Assembly: GCF_002077695.1 (NCBI RefSeq)
Contig: NZ_MWUE01000047.1
Location: 1 to 42,601 of the forward strand
DNA from: Pantoea latae
Lineage (GTDB): Bacteria; Pseudomonadota; Gammaproteobacteria; Enterobacterales; Enterobacteriaceae
Length of the DNA: 42,601 nucleotides
Direction: 5' to 3'
The translations under genes were made by a program, and so were the position numbers. Position 1 is the stretch's first letter; each line of letters opens with the position of its first letter. The notes beneath the pieces were generated by a model. It saw only the letters and a program-made list of their open reading frames with translations, was not told where the DNA came from and did not search any database. Shown piece after piece: positions 18,761 to 26,089 of the stretch.

Positions 18761-19042
18761 ATGGCGAAAACCGCGGCGGCTTTACACATCCTGGTGAAAG
18801 AGGAGAAGCAGGCTCACGACCTGCTGGCGCAGCTGGAAAAGGGTGCCAGTTTTCAGCAGCTGGCGAAGAAACACTCGACCTGCCCTTCCGGGCGCAACGG
18901 CGGCGATCTGGGGGAGTTTCGCCAGGGCCAGATGGTGCCGGCCTTTGATAAAGCGGTTTTCACCTGCCCGTTGCTGAAACCGTTTGGGCCGGTGAAAACC
19001 GCGTTTGGCTATCACATCATTAAAGTGCTCTACCGCAGCTGA
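18761..19042 (+). CDS. ppiC: Parvulin-type peptidyl-prolyl isomerase C
   Basis: PpiC (Par10) is a small cytoplasmic parvulin that isomerises prolyl bonds. At 93 residues it equals the E. coli length and consists of a single rotamase domain. The domain runs from ALHILVKEEK, through CPSGRNGGDLGEF and GQMVPAFDKAVF, to FGYHIIKVL. AGAGGA lies five bases before the ATG. It is divergent from rep across 74 bases. Its stop codon directly abuts the stop of yhjG on the other strand. In E. coli the next genes are yifO/yifN and ilvC, so this is the last gene of the left syntenic block. Confidence 0.96.
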   Translation: MAKTAAALHILVKEEKQAHDLLAQLEKGASFQQLAKKHSTCPSGRNGGDLGEFRQGQMVPAFDKAVFTCPLLKPFGPVKTAFGYHIIKVLYRS

Positions 19043-21103
19043 TCACTTCTTGCTTTTCATCTGCTGCAGCACGTTGCTGCACTGGTTATCTTCATTGTCG
19101 CTCGGGCTAATCAGCGCCAGCAGCGCGGCGGCGGGCGCGACCACGGCGCCGAGCGCCACGGCGGCGGCGCCGCGCGCCAGCAGCGGCCCCGCCTTCACGC
19201 CGGCGTCGGGATTTTTAAAGGTGCCGCGCACGTAAAGCGGCGAACGCAGCGTCACAATGCGGATGCCTTTGCTCTCAGGATTGATAGAGAGATCCATGCG
19301 CTCGTTGGCGAAGTTGGCGTTGCCGGTAACGTTGATCACCGCGTTCTCGGTGTCGAACACAAAGAGATTCGGCGTCGCCAGGCCGTTCTGCAGCTTCACA
19401 TCCGTCGCGGCGCAGTTGATGCGCACCTCATCGTCGCCAAACAGCTTGCCGACCACATAGTTGCCGACGTTGAGCCCGGCGATCTCCATCAGACTACGGC
19501 TGATTAATCCGTCATTCATCAGCAGCTTGAGCTGGCCGTTGCTGGTCGCCAGCAGATCCGCCACTGAATTGCCGGTGCCGGTAAAGCTGGCGTCGCCATT
19601 CAGCTGGCCCAGACTACGCTGCATCGCTTCGACGTCTGGAAAGAGCTGGCGCAGATGCAGGCGACGCGCGTGGATATCGGCGCGGCCGCGCATCGGCGAT
19701 TTGTCGCCCTCAAGATGGATGGTGCTGTTCAGCGCGCCGCCCGCCATGCCAAAGCGCAGCGGATCGAGCAGCAGATCGCCATTTTTCAGCTGCAGGTGGG
19801 TATAGAGATCGCTGAGCGGCAGCGAACTGCCGTGCTCGATGCGCTTGCCGCTGAACTTCACGTCGGCATCCATCACGTCCCAGTTTTTGGTATCGAACTT
19901 GTCGTGCGGCAGCACGCGATCGGCGGGCTGTGTCGATTTTTCGCCGCGCTTCGCCTTCGCCTGTTCGGTTTTCGCGCTGCCTTTGCCGGAATCGACGCCA
20001 ATCAGCGGCCCCAGATCCGCCATGCGCAGCTGCTTCGAACTCAGCTCACCGACCAGCGTCGGACGCGGTTTGCCCTGGGTGTAGGTGAGCGAGCCATGAA
20101 TATCGCTGTCGCCGATGTGGCCGTTAAAGTTTTCATAACGGTACTCCGGCCCTTTCTTGCCGGCAAAACGGGCAATCAGGTGGCCGTCGGTTTCATAGGG
20201 CGGCGTGTCAGGCAGCAGCACGCCGGTCAGGCCATAGAGATTGGCGAGGGTGTCGCCTGAGAAGCGCAGACGTACGTCCAGCCCACCAAGATTCATCGGG
20301 TCCTGCACGCCGCCGGTCACCTGCACGCGCGTGGTGCCGTTGCGCACATCGGCCTGAATCGGGAACGGCGTGGTTTTGCTGCGCAGCGAGAGCATGCCGC
20401 CGATTTTGCCTTCCCCTTCCAGCCGCTCGTTGTTATAGGTGCCGCGCGCGTCCCAGCCGAAAACAAAGTCGCCCGCGCCTTTCTGCGTGTCGCTGCCGCC
20501 CGCGATCTGCCCATAGGGCACCGGCTTGCCGAGCGGATTGATTTTAACCGTCACGTCCGCTTTGTTCACCGCGTCGCGGTAGCGCAGCTGGCCCTGGTCG
20601 AACAGAATATTGTCGAGGCGGAAAGACCAGGCAGAAGGCGGCGCGTTGGGGTCGGGATTCTCGCTGTTGGCGAGATTGAAGGTCCAGTTGTTTTTCTTGT
20701 CGGCGGTCTGGATCAGCCGCGCGTCAGGCTGCTGCAGCTTGATCCACGGGATATAGACCTCTTTGTGCAGCAGCGCCAGCGGCGCCAGCGTGGCGTCGAC
20801 GCGCTCCAGGTGCACCATCGTTACCTCCGCCATCTCGGGCGGATTGCCTAAAATGATGTCCTGCGCATGCACATGCGGCCAGGGTATCCAGCTGCGCCAG
20901 CCCGGCTCTTCGCGGTTGCGTTCCCAGGCGACGCCCAGATCGCCGCGAATGGCGAACTGTCGATTGAGTTCGGTCGAGACCTTCTGGTTGATGGTAGGTT
21001 TCAGTCGATTCCAGTCAAAGGTCGCAATGATCACCACGATCACCACCACCAGCAACAAAAAAATCCCGACTATCCAGCTAACAACTTTTCCCGTGCGCGA
21101 CAT
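19043..21103 (-). CDS. yhjG: AsmA-family inner-membrane protein
   Basis: YhjG belongs to the AsmA-like family, large proteins anchored in the inner membrane whose periplasmic part is thought to help phospholipid or outer-membrane homeostasis; the precise role of YhjG is unknown. The ATG at 21103 gives MSRTGKVVSW and 686 residues. GGAGG sits seven bases upstream, so I prefer it to the longer frame that starts eight codons earlier. One N-terminal membrane segment (about 8-27) is followed by ATFDWNRLKPTINQKVS, the family signature. The C-terminal AsmA domain lies around 520-640. It is downstream of pdeH on the same strand after 63 bases and may share its flagellar promoter. Confidence 0.93.
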   Translation of the reverse strand: MSRTGKVVSWIVGIFLLLVVVIVVIIATFDWNRLKPTINQKVSTELNRQFAIRGDLGVAWERNREEPGWRSWIPWPHVHAQDIILGNPPEMAEVTMVHLERVDATLAPLALLHKEVYIPWIKLQQPDARLIQTADKKNNWTFNLANSENPDPNAPPSAWSFRLDNILFDQGQLRYRDAVNKADVTVKINPLGKPVPYGQIAGGSDTQKGAGDFVFGWDARGTYNNERLEGEGKIGGMLSLRSKTTPFPIQADVRNGTTRVQVTGGVQDPMNLGGLDVRLRFSGDTLANLYGLTGVLLPDTPPYETDGHLIARFAGKKGPEYRYENFNGHIGDSDIHGSLTYTQGKPRPTLVGELSSKQLRMADLGPLIGVDSGKGSAKTEQAKAKRGEKSTQPADRVLPHDKFDTKNWDVMDADVKFSGKRIEHGSSLPLSDLYTHLQLKNGDLLLDPLRFGMAGGALNSTIHLEGDKSPMRGRADIHARRLHLRQLFPDVEAMQRSLGQLNGDASFTGTGNSVADLLATSNGQLKLLMNDGLISRSLMEIAGLNVGNYVVGKLFGDDEVRINCAATDVKLQNGLATPNLFVFDTENAVINVTGNANFANERMDLSINPESKGIRIVTLRSPLYVRGTFKNPDAGVKAGPLLARGAAAVALGAVVAPAAALLALISPSDNEDNQCSNVLQQMKSKK

Positions 21104-21166
21104 TTCGCTTCCTCCTTGCCTTTCCACAGTCTCCGTTAAAGATAGTCGAGACGCTGTGGAACGACA

Positions 21167-21940
21167 TCAGGCAAGCTGAAGCGGCAGATGATTAAGTTGT
21201 GAAAAAGGGACCGGCCGCGAAAAAAAGTAGCCCTGCGCCGCCATCGCGGGCGAACAGCAGACCTGCTGCCACTCCTCGGCGGTTTCGACGCCTTCGACGA
21301 TCACGCCGTTGCAGTAGCGGTTGATCAACGCCAGCAGCATGGAAAAGAGCGCTTTGCCCTCACTGGTTTTACCCAGCAGGATAAACAGCTCGCGCGACAG
21401 CTTGATGTAGTCATATTTCAGCTCGGTGAGCGCTGAAAAGTTCGCCATGCCAGAGCCGAAATCATCCAGCCACAGCGGGCCCAGCTCCGGCATCTGCGCG
21501 ATCATCTCTTCCTGCGGCAGCGCGTGATGCTCGGTCAGCTCGAAGCGCACCCACGGCAGCGCGGTAATCAAACGGCGGATCGGCGCATGCTGCTGGATCG
21601 CCATCAGCGTGGGGCCGTCGATATTCACCGAGGCGACGATCTGGTTGTCGCAAAAAAAAGGCTGCCACTCTTTCAGCAGCGTCAGCTGCTCATGGACGAC
21701 GTGCAGCCGCTGGTTGATCGCCAGCGCCTCAAAGTAGGATTCCGGCGATAGTCGCTTCTCCGGCGCGGTCGGATGCGTTACCGCAGTCAGGATTTCAATT
21801 GCCAGCAACCGGCCCGATACCTGGTATATCGGCTGGAAAGTGTAGAATCGTTGGCATTGCTGCCAGAAGAGACGCGCTTCCTGTCGTGGGTTGATGTCAG
21901 TTGAAGAAGGTAGCCGATGACTAATATTCTTCATCACCAT
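21167..21940 (-). CDS. pdeH: c-di-GMP phosphodiesterase (EAL domain)
   Basis: PdeH (YhjH) is the cytoplasmic EAL phosphodiesterase that lowers c-di-GMP so that the YcgR brake is released and flagella turn. The chosen ATG gives MVMKNISH and 257 residues (E. coli 255), with AGGA seven bases upstream; an ATG 16 codons earlier lacks a site. The signature is EIL (49-51) instead of EAL, as E. coli has ELL. The rest of the active site is present: N106 (VNIDGPT), E134 (FELTE), DDFG (159-162), K180, and EGVET (216-220). A near-perfect sigma-28 promoter lies 49 bases upstream, tying it to the flagellar regulon. Confidence 0.95.
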   Translation of the reverse strand: MVMKNISHRLPSSTDINPRQEARLFWQQCQRFYTFQPIYQVSGRLLAIEILTAVTHPTAPEKRLSPESYFEALAINQRLHVVHEQLTLLKEWQPFFCDNQIVASVNIDGPTLMAIQQHAPIRRLITALPWVRFELTEHHALPQEEMIAQMPELGPLWLDDFGSGMANFSALTELKYDYIKLSRELFILLGKTSEGKALFSMLLALINRYCNGVIVEGVETAEEWQQVCCSPAMAAQGYFFSRPVPFSQLNHLPLQLA

Positions 21941-21988
21941 GGTTTTTTCCTGGTTGTTGGCGAGTGCCATGTGACAACTCAGCGGCAA

Positions 21989-22015
21989 GTATCGGCTATC
22001 GCCAGGATAACTTTA
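21989..22015 (-). promoter_or_regulatory. Sigma-28 (FliA) flagellar class 3 promoter of pdeH
   Basis: On the minus strand TAAAGTTA, 11 bases, then GCCGATAC. The FliA consensus is TAAAGTTT-N11-GCCGATAA, so 14 of 16 positions match with exact spacing. The start site would fall about 40 bases before the pdeH ATG. E. coli yhjH is likewise FliA-dependent. Confidence 0.85.
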
Positions 22016-22138
22016 TCTACCTTCTGGTCACATAAGACTACAGAGTGTACCAACCGGAATCGGACGCAATCGTGAAAAAAAGCCCGGCTTTGACGGCTAA
22101 ATTGCCGCTAAGACCCGCTTTTTCTTACTTAAGTGGAA

Positions 22139-22155
22139 TTAAAACGGTGTTTTAA
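22139..22155 (+). promoter_or_regulatory. KdgR-like operator over a kdgK promoter
   Basis: A perfect inverted repeat TTAAAAC-GGT-GTTTTAA lies 65 bases before kdgK. Its AAAC-N3-GTTT core resembles the KdgR operators that control 2-keto-3-deoxygluconate genes in enterobacteria. The right arm overlaps TAAAAT (22153-22158), a plausible -10 without a clear -35. Another possible -35, TTGACG, sits at 22161-22166. The assignment to KdgR is inference from the core and the gene controlled. Confidence 0.5.
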
Positions 22156-22219
22156 AATCATTGACGTCTGCCATACAGGACGCGAGACTAAGAGACTATT
22201 TCACTGCAGGCCAAATACC

Positions 22220-23152
22220 ATGACGCATAAAAAAATAGCCATTATCGGCGAATGCATGATTGAGCTGTCCGAGAAGGGTGAGAACATTAAACGCGGCTTT
22301 GGCGGCGACACGCTCAACACCGCGGTCTATCTGGCGCGCCAGGTGGATGAGGCGCAGCTGCACGTTGAGTATGTGACGGCGCTGGGCATCGACTCTTTCA
22401 GCGATCAGATGATCGCCGCCTGGCAGCAGGAAAGGGTCAATACCCGCCTGATCCAGCGGCTGGAAAACAAAATGCCCGGCCTGTACGTCATTGAAACTGA
22501 TGATAAAGGCGAACGCACCTTCTGGTACTGGCGCAGCGACGCCGCCGCGCGCTACTGGCTCGACGCGCCGCAATCCACCGCTGTCGTCGATGAGCTGGCG
22601 CATTACGACTATCTCTACCTGAGCGGGATTTCGCTGGCGATCCTGCCCGCCGACAGCCGTGAAAAGCTGATGGCGCTGCTGGATCGCTGCCGCGCCAACG
22701 GCGGCCAGGTGATTTTCGACAACAACTATCGTCCGCGCCTGTGGGCGGACAAGGCGAGCGCGCAGCAGGCCTATCAGGCGATGCTGCAGCGCACCGACAT
22801 CGCTTTTCTGACGCTGGACGACGAACATCTGCTGTGGGGCGAACAGCCGCTAAGCGCGGTGATTGAGCGCACGCGCGCAGCGGGCGCCAGTGAGATCGTG
22901 ATCAAGCGCGGCGCGGATTCATGTCTGGTGGCGATCGGCGACGATGCGCTGATTGACGTGCCTGCGGTGCGCCTCGATCCGGCGCGTATCGTCGACACGA
23001 CGGCGGCCGGCGACTCTTTCAGCGCGGGCTATCTGTCGCAGCGCCTGACAGGCGGTTCGCCGCAGGCGTCAGCCGAACGCGGACATCTGACGGCCAGTAC
23101 GGTGATCCAGCATCGCGGCGCGATTATTCCGCTGGCGGCGATGCCGGCATAA
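22220..23152 (+). CDS. kdgK: 2-keto-3-deoxygluconate kinase
   Basis: KdgK phosphorylates 2-dehydro-3-deoxy-D-gluconate to KDPG, linking hexuronate and pectin breakdown to the Entner-Doudoroff pathway. The ATG giving MTHKKIAIIGECMIEL (310 residues, E. coli 309) is preferred; the frame is open 29 codons upstream, but that stretch covers the operator region. PfkB-family signatures are GGDTLNTAVYLARQV near the N-terminus and DTTAAGDSFSAGY (259-271), whose D265 is the catalytic base. It is divergent from pdeH. A stem-loop and then a stronger terminator follow. Confidence 0.96.
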   Translation: MTHKKIAIIGECMIELSEKGENIKRGFGGDTLNTAVYLARQVDEAQLHVEYVTALGIDSFSDQMIAAWQQERVNTRLIQRLENKMPGLYVIETDDKGERTFWYWRSDAAARYWLDAPQSTAVVDELAHYDYLYLSGISLAILPADSREKLMALLDRCRANGGQVIFDNNYRPRLWADKASAQQAYQAMLQRTDIAFLTLDDEHLLWGEQPLSAVIERTRAAGASEIVIKRGADSCLVAIGDDALIDVPAVRLDPARIVDTTAAGDSFSAGYLSQRLTGGSPQASAERGHLTASTVIQHRGAIIPLAAMPA

Positions 23153-23177
23153 CATTCGCCTTCAGGCGGGGCGAATG
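23153..23177 (+). repeat. Stem-loop immediately after kdgK
   Basis: CATTCGCC and GGCGAATG pair perfectly (8 bp) around a 9-base loop, starting right after the kdgK stop. No T-run follows, so it may protect the mRNA end rather than terminate. Confidence 0.4.
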
Positions 23178-23271
23178 CGTTGTGACGGTCAGACACGCGG
23201 GCGAAAAGGCGTGAAATTTGCCTTAGCGCCCGATAGTTTTCCCCTAATCCTGGTTAGTAGAAAAATTAACT
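23178..23271. other. Part of a 334-base gap between kdgK and the hydrolase gene
   Basis: The gap 23153-23486 holds the stem-loop after kdgK, this stretch with no recognisable element, a likely terminator at 23272-23312, and then about 170 bases leading to the hydrolase gene. I found no convincing -35/-10 pair and no credible small gene. Confidence 0.5.
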
Positions 23272-23312
23272 CTGGCGCTAATTTTTACGCGAGCGCCAGG
23301 CCGCTTTTTTTT
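23272..23312 (+). terminator. Probable terminator between kdgK and the hydrolase
   Basis: A perfect 8-bp stem CTGGCGCT / AGCGCCAG with a 12-base loop is followed after GCCGC by eight T. The five bases between stem and T-run are more than usual. It lies 119 bases past kdgK. Confidence 0.55.
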
Positions 23313-23486
23313 GCCCTGAAGCCCGTCGCCTCTCCTCTCCAGGCATAGTCTGAATCCTGCTCCGCGCCCCGTTTTCGGATGGACGACCGACGTAAAAAAG
23401 ACCATCTTTTCCTCAACAACAGCAGGACGCTGTTTTATCCGGCCGCGACAAAACAATTACAACACCCCTCGCATCAGGACTGTTTT

Positions 23487-24359
23487 ATGCACACAGAAAT
23501 TATCAATATCTGGCCGAATGGCGACGCGCCTGGCGCCAGCGATTCGCGCGCGCAGCCGCAGATTGTCGATCTGGCGAAAGAGTATGAGCCCTACGATCGC
23601 GCGGCTACCGGCGTTCGCTGCCCGGAAATCGCCCTCTGGTATCCCGAAGAGTCCAACGGCATTACGCTGCTGGTGGCGCCGGGCGGCGGCTATCAGCGCG
23701 TGCTAATCGACCGCGAAGGCAGCGCGCTGGCGACCTTTTTCACCGCGATGGGCTACACCCTGGCGGTCATGACCTACCGTCTGCCCTACGACGGCCATCA
23801 TGAAGGCGCCGACGCGCCGCTGGCCGATGCCCAGCGTGCGGTGCGCGTGCTGCGCGAGCGCGCTCAGCGCGGCCTGAACGGCAAATATATCGTGATGACC
23901 GGCTTCGCGGCTGGCGGTCACGTTGCCGCCAGCCTGGGCACGCGCTTCGCCGAAAAAATCTATCCGCTGCAGGACGGCGCAGACAATTTCTCGCCGCGTC
24001 CGGATGCGATGGTGCTGGTCTATCCGGTGATCAGCATGCGCGACGGCATCGCCCATGAGAGTTCGCGCACGCGCCTGCTCGGCGCCTGGCCCGATGCGAA
24101 AACCATCGAAACCTATTCGCTGGAGACGCGCGTACATGCGCAGACGCCGCCGACGCTGCTGATCCACGCGGCGGATGATGAAACGGTGTCGGTGAACAAC
24201 AGCATGGCGTTTTTCAGCGCGCTGCGCGAACACAAGGTGCCGGCCGAGCTGCACTTCTACCAGAAAGGCGGCCACGGATTCGGTATCCGCGGCGTGGCGG
24301 ATTTGCCCCTTGCCAGCTGGCCGATGCTGGTGACCGAGTGGCTCAGAGCAAAAACCTGA
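23487..24359 (+). CDS. Alpha/beta hydrolase, esterase-like, nucleophile Ser replaced by Ala
   Basis: A 290-residue single-domain protein of the Aes/acetyl-xylan-esterase-like alpha/beta hydrolase group, with no signal peptide, so cytoplasmic. The ATG at 23487 has AGGA seven bases upstream; a 36-codon upstream extension has no such support. It keeps the oxyanion loop PGGGY (65-69), YRLP (97-100), PLADAQRAVRVLR, the acid loop HAADDETV (227-234) and the histidine in GGHGFG (H263). The nucleophile elbow, GFSAGGH in relatives, reads GFAAGGH (139-145). Codon 141 is GCG, one base from TCG. It is therefore probably inactive as a serine esterase, or a pseudoenzyme. The gene is not in this position in E. 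coli. It ends four bases from the convergent yhjJ stop. Confidence 0.88.
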   Translation: MHTEIINIWPNGDAPGASDSRAQPQIVDLAKEYEPYDRAATGVRCPEIALWYPEESNGITLLVAPGGGYQRVLIDREGSALATFFTAMGYTLAVMTYRLPYDGHHEGADAPLADAQRAVRVLRERAQRGLNGKYIVMTGFAAGGHVAASLGTRFAEKIYPLQDGADNFSPRPDAMVLVYPVISMRDGIAHESSRTRLLGAWPDAKTIETYSLETRVHAQTPPTLLIHAADDETVSVNNSMAFFSALREHKVPAELHFYQKGGHGFGIRGVADLPLASWPMLVTEWLRAKT

Positions 24360-24363
24360 CGGA

Positions 24364-25848
24364 TCAGGAGGCGGGCGGCGCGCCGTCGCTGGCGCTGCTC
24401 TCCTGCGGCGCGGCGTCGGCCGGCGCAGGCGGCGCCATCACCTTATCCCAGATCGCCTGCAGGCTCTTCACGTTGGTTTCCGCTTCGCCTTCCGGCTGCA
24501 TCAGCACCATCGTCAGCTCCTGCGACAGCTGCTGACGCAGCTCCTGGTTCAGCTGATCGCGCGTCAGGCCGCTCAGAAACGCCTGACGCAGCTTTTGATA
24601 CTGCTCAGGCGCGATATCCACCACCGCATTCTGCTGCGAGCGCAGACGCTGGCTCATCAGCACGTCGGTGTCGGTGCGCGCATAGGTGGCGAACAGCTTG
24701 TTCAGCTCCAGCAGCTTCTGCGCCATCAGCGCATCAAACTCCTCCTGCGGCAGCCCTTTGTCGCGCACCACCGCCAGCTCGCGCGCCACCATATTCAGGC
24801 CCGGCTCCAGCGCGTCGTTGCGTCCGTCGAGATTGATCGAACACTGGGCGCGCTGATAGAGCACGCGGCAGTCGAAGCCAACCTGCACATTCTGGGTTTT
24901 ACTGTCACCCAGCGTGCGCTGCAGATGCCAGAACAGCGCCTCGCGCGCCAGGTCGCTCTGCCAGTAGCGCTGCAGATTTTGCGAATCGCGAATTGGCTGC
25001 CAGGCGCTATCCCACACCAGCGCCAGACGATCCTGACTTATCGCGCCGTTCACCAGGTTGATCGGCTGATGCGGCAGCGGCGAGAGGGTCGGCAACGGCG
25101 CGGGGCTGCTGCGCTTGCCCGTCAGGGAAGAGAAGGCTTTATTAATCTGCTCCGCCAGGCTGCGGCTCTCGACGTTGCCCACCACGTAAAGCGTCATGGC
25201 GTCCGGCGTGTACCACTGCTGATAAAAGGCGTTGAGCGCGTTGAGATCGACCGGCGCGCGCGGCTGCTCGGCGGGGTCGTGCGCCAGCAGCGTCGAGCCT
25301 TTCAGGCGATAGCGCCACCAGACGTCCTGGGTGTTGGCGGGCGAGGTGGCGGTGGGATCGGAGGCGCTCAGCGCGGTGCTGACCACCTGCTCATTGATAG
25401 ACATCTTGCCCGCCGTTGCCGCCAGCCAGTTAAGCGCCTCTTTCAGCAGCTCCGGGCGGTTGTTCGGCAGGCTCAGGTTGTACTGAGTAAAGTCGTAGGA
25501 GACGATCGCCGGCGGCAGCGGACGCTGCGGATCCATCGCCTGCTGCCACAGCGCGCGCTGCTGGTTGGTGTCGAGCGCGGCGTTGTGCACCATCGCCAGA
25601 CGCGGCAGAAGATGGCTGAACCCGCTCTGCTGGGTGGTCTCCACCAGCGAGCCGGTATTGACCACCATGCGCAGTTCAATGCGATCGCTGGGGCGCTGCG
25701 GCGTGGTCAGCAGCTGCCAGCTCAATCCGTTATCCAGTTTCCCTTCCTGCCAGGCAGGATCGGGCTGCAACGTTTCGGCATACGCGCCAAAACTGGCGGC
25801 CACCCACGCTAGCCCCCCAACCAAAAGCCGAATTCTGGTGCCCTGCAT
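24364..25848 (-). CDS. yhjJ: M16 peptidase-like periplasmic protein, zinc motif lost
   Basis: YhjJ is a periplasmic member of the M16 (pitrilysin-like) family with unknown function. The ATG at 25848 (MQGTRIRLLVGG, 494 residues, E. coli 498) follows AGAGG by five bases. The frame stays open for 93 codons upstream through the intergenic region, which I treat as chance. A signal peptide ends near A24 (GAYA/ETLQ). Where an active M16 enzyme has HxxEH, this protein has HLLPR (79-83), so it cannot bind catalytic zinc the usual way. E. coli YhjJ is degenerate in the same place. The C-terminus is a low-complexity Ala/Pro tail. Confidence 0.92.
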   Translation of the reverse strand: MQGTRIRLLVGGLAWVAASFGAYAETLQPDPAWQEGKLDNGLSWQLLTTPQRPSDRIELRMVVNTGSLVETTQQSGFSHLLPRLAMVHNAALDTNQQRALWQQAMDPQRPLPPAIVSYDFTQYNLSLPNNRPELLKEALNWLAATAGKMSINEQVVSTALSASDPTATSPANTQDVWWRYRLKGSTLLAHDPAEQPRAPVDLNALNAFYQQWYTPDAMTLYVVGNVESRSLAEQINKAFSSLTGKRSSPAPLPTLSPLPHQPINLVNGAISQDRLALVWDSAWQPIRDSQNLQRYWQSDLAREALFWHLQRTLGDSKTQNVQVGFDCRVLYQRAQCSINLDGRNDALEPGLNMVARELAVVRDKGLPQEEFDALMAQKLLELNKLFATYARTDTDVLMSQRLRSQQNAVVDIAPEQYQKLRQAFLSGLTRDQLNQELRQQLSQELTMVLMQPEGEAETNVKSLQAIWDKVMAPPAPADAAPQESSASDGAPPAS

Positions 25849-26026
25849 GTGAACCTCTAATCTAAAAGTCGTTATCACTGGCACGTTTCGCCGTTGTAAT
25901 ACGCGGTGAGTTTTTCTCGTTTTAGCCGCGTCGTTTTTCGACAACAGAGTCTTTGACCACGTGAAGGCCAGGATGTCGCGCAACGAAGTGAAAAACCATG
26001 AAAAAAATAAGTGGGCATTATTATGC

Positions 26027-26063
26027 AAATGCCCGCTGTCAGGGCAAGTGACAGCGGGCATTT
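26027..26063 (-). terminator. Long perfect hairpin after dctA
   Basis: A 15-bp perfect stem (AAATGCCCGCTGTCA / TGACAGCGGGCATTT) with a 7-base loop lies 26 bases past the dctA stop. A T-rich stretch (TTATTTTTTTC) comes about 15 bases further on the minus strand. A nested alternative pairing of GGGCAT with ATGCCC is possible at 26013-26034. It probably ends or protects the dctA transcript. Confidence 0.65.
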
Positions 26064-26089
26064 GGGGGGATTTTGCTGTAAAGCGGTGG

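Noticed and set aside
24595..25812. 405-codon plus-strand frame opposite yhjJ
   Set aside because: Arginine- and glutamine-rich shadow of a real gene.
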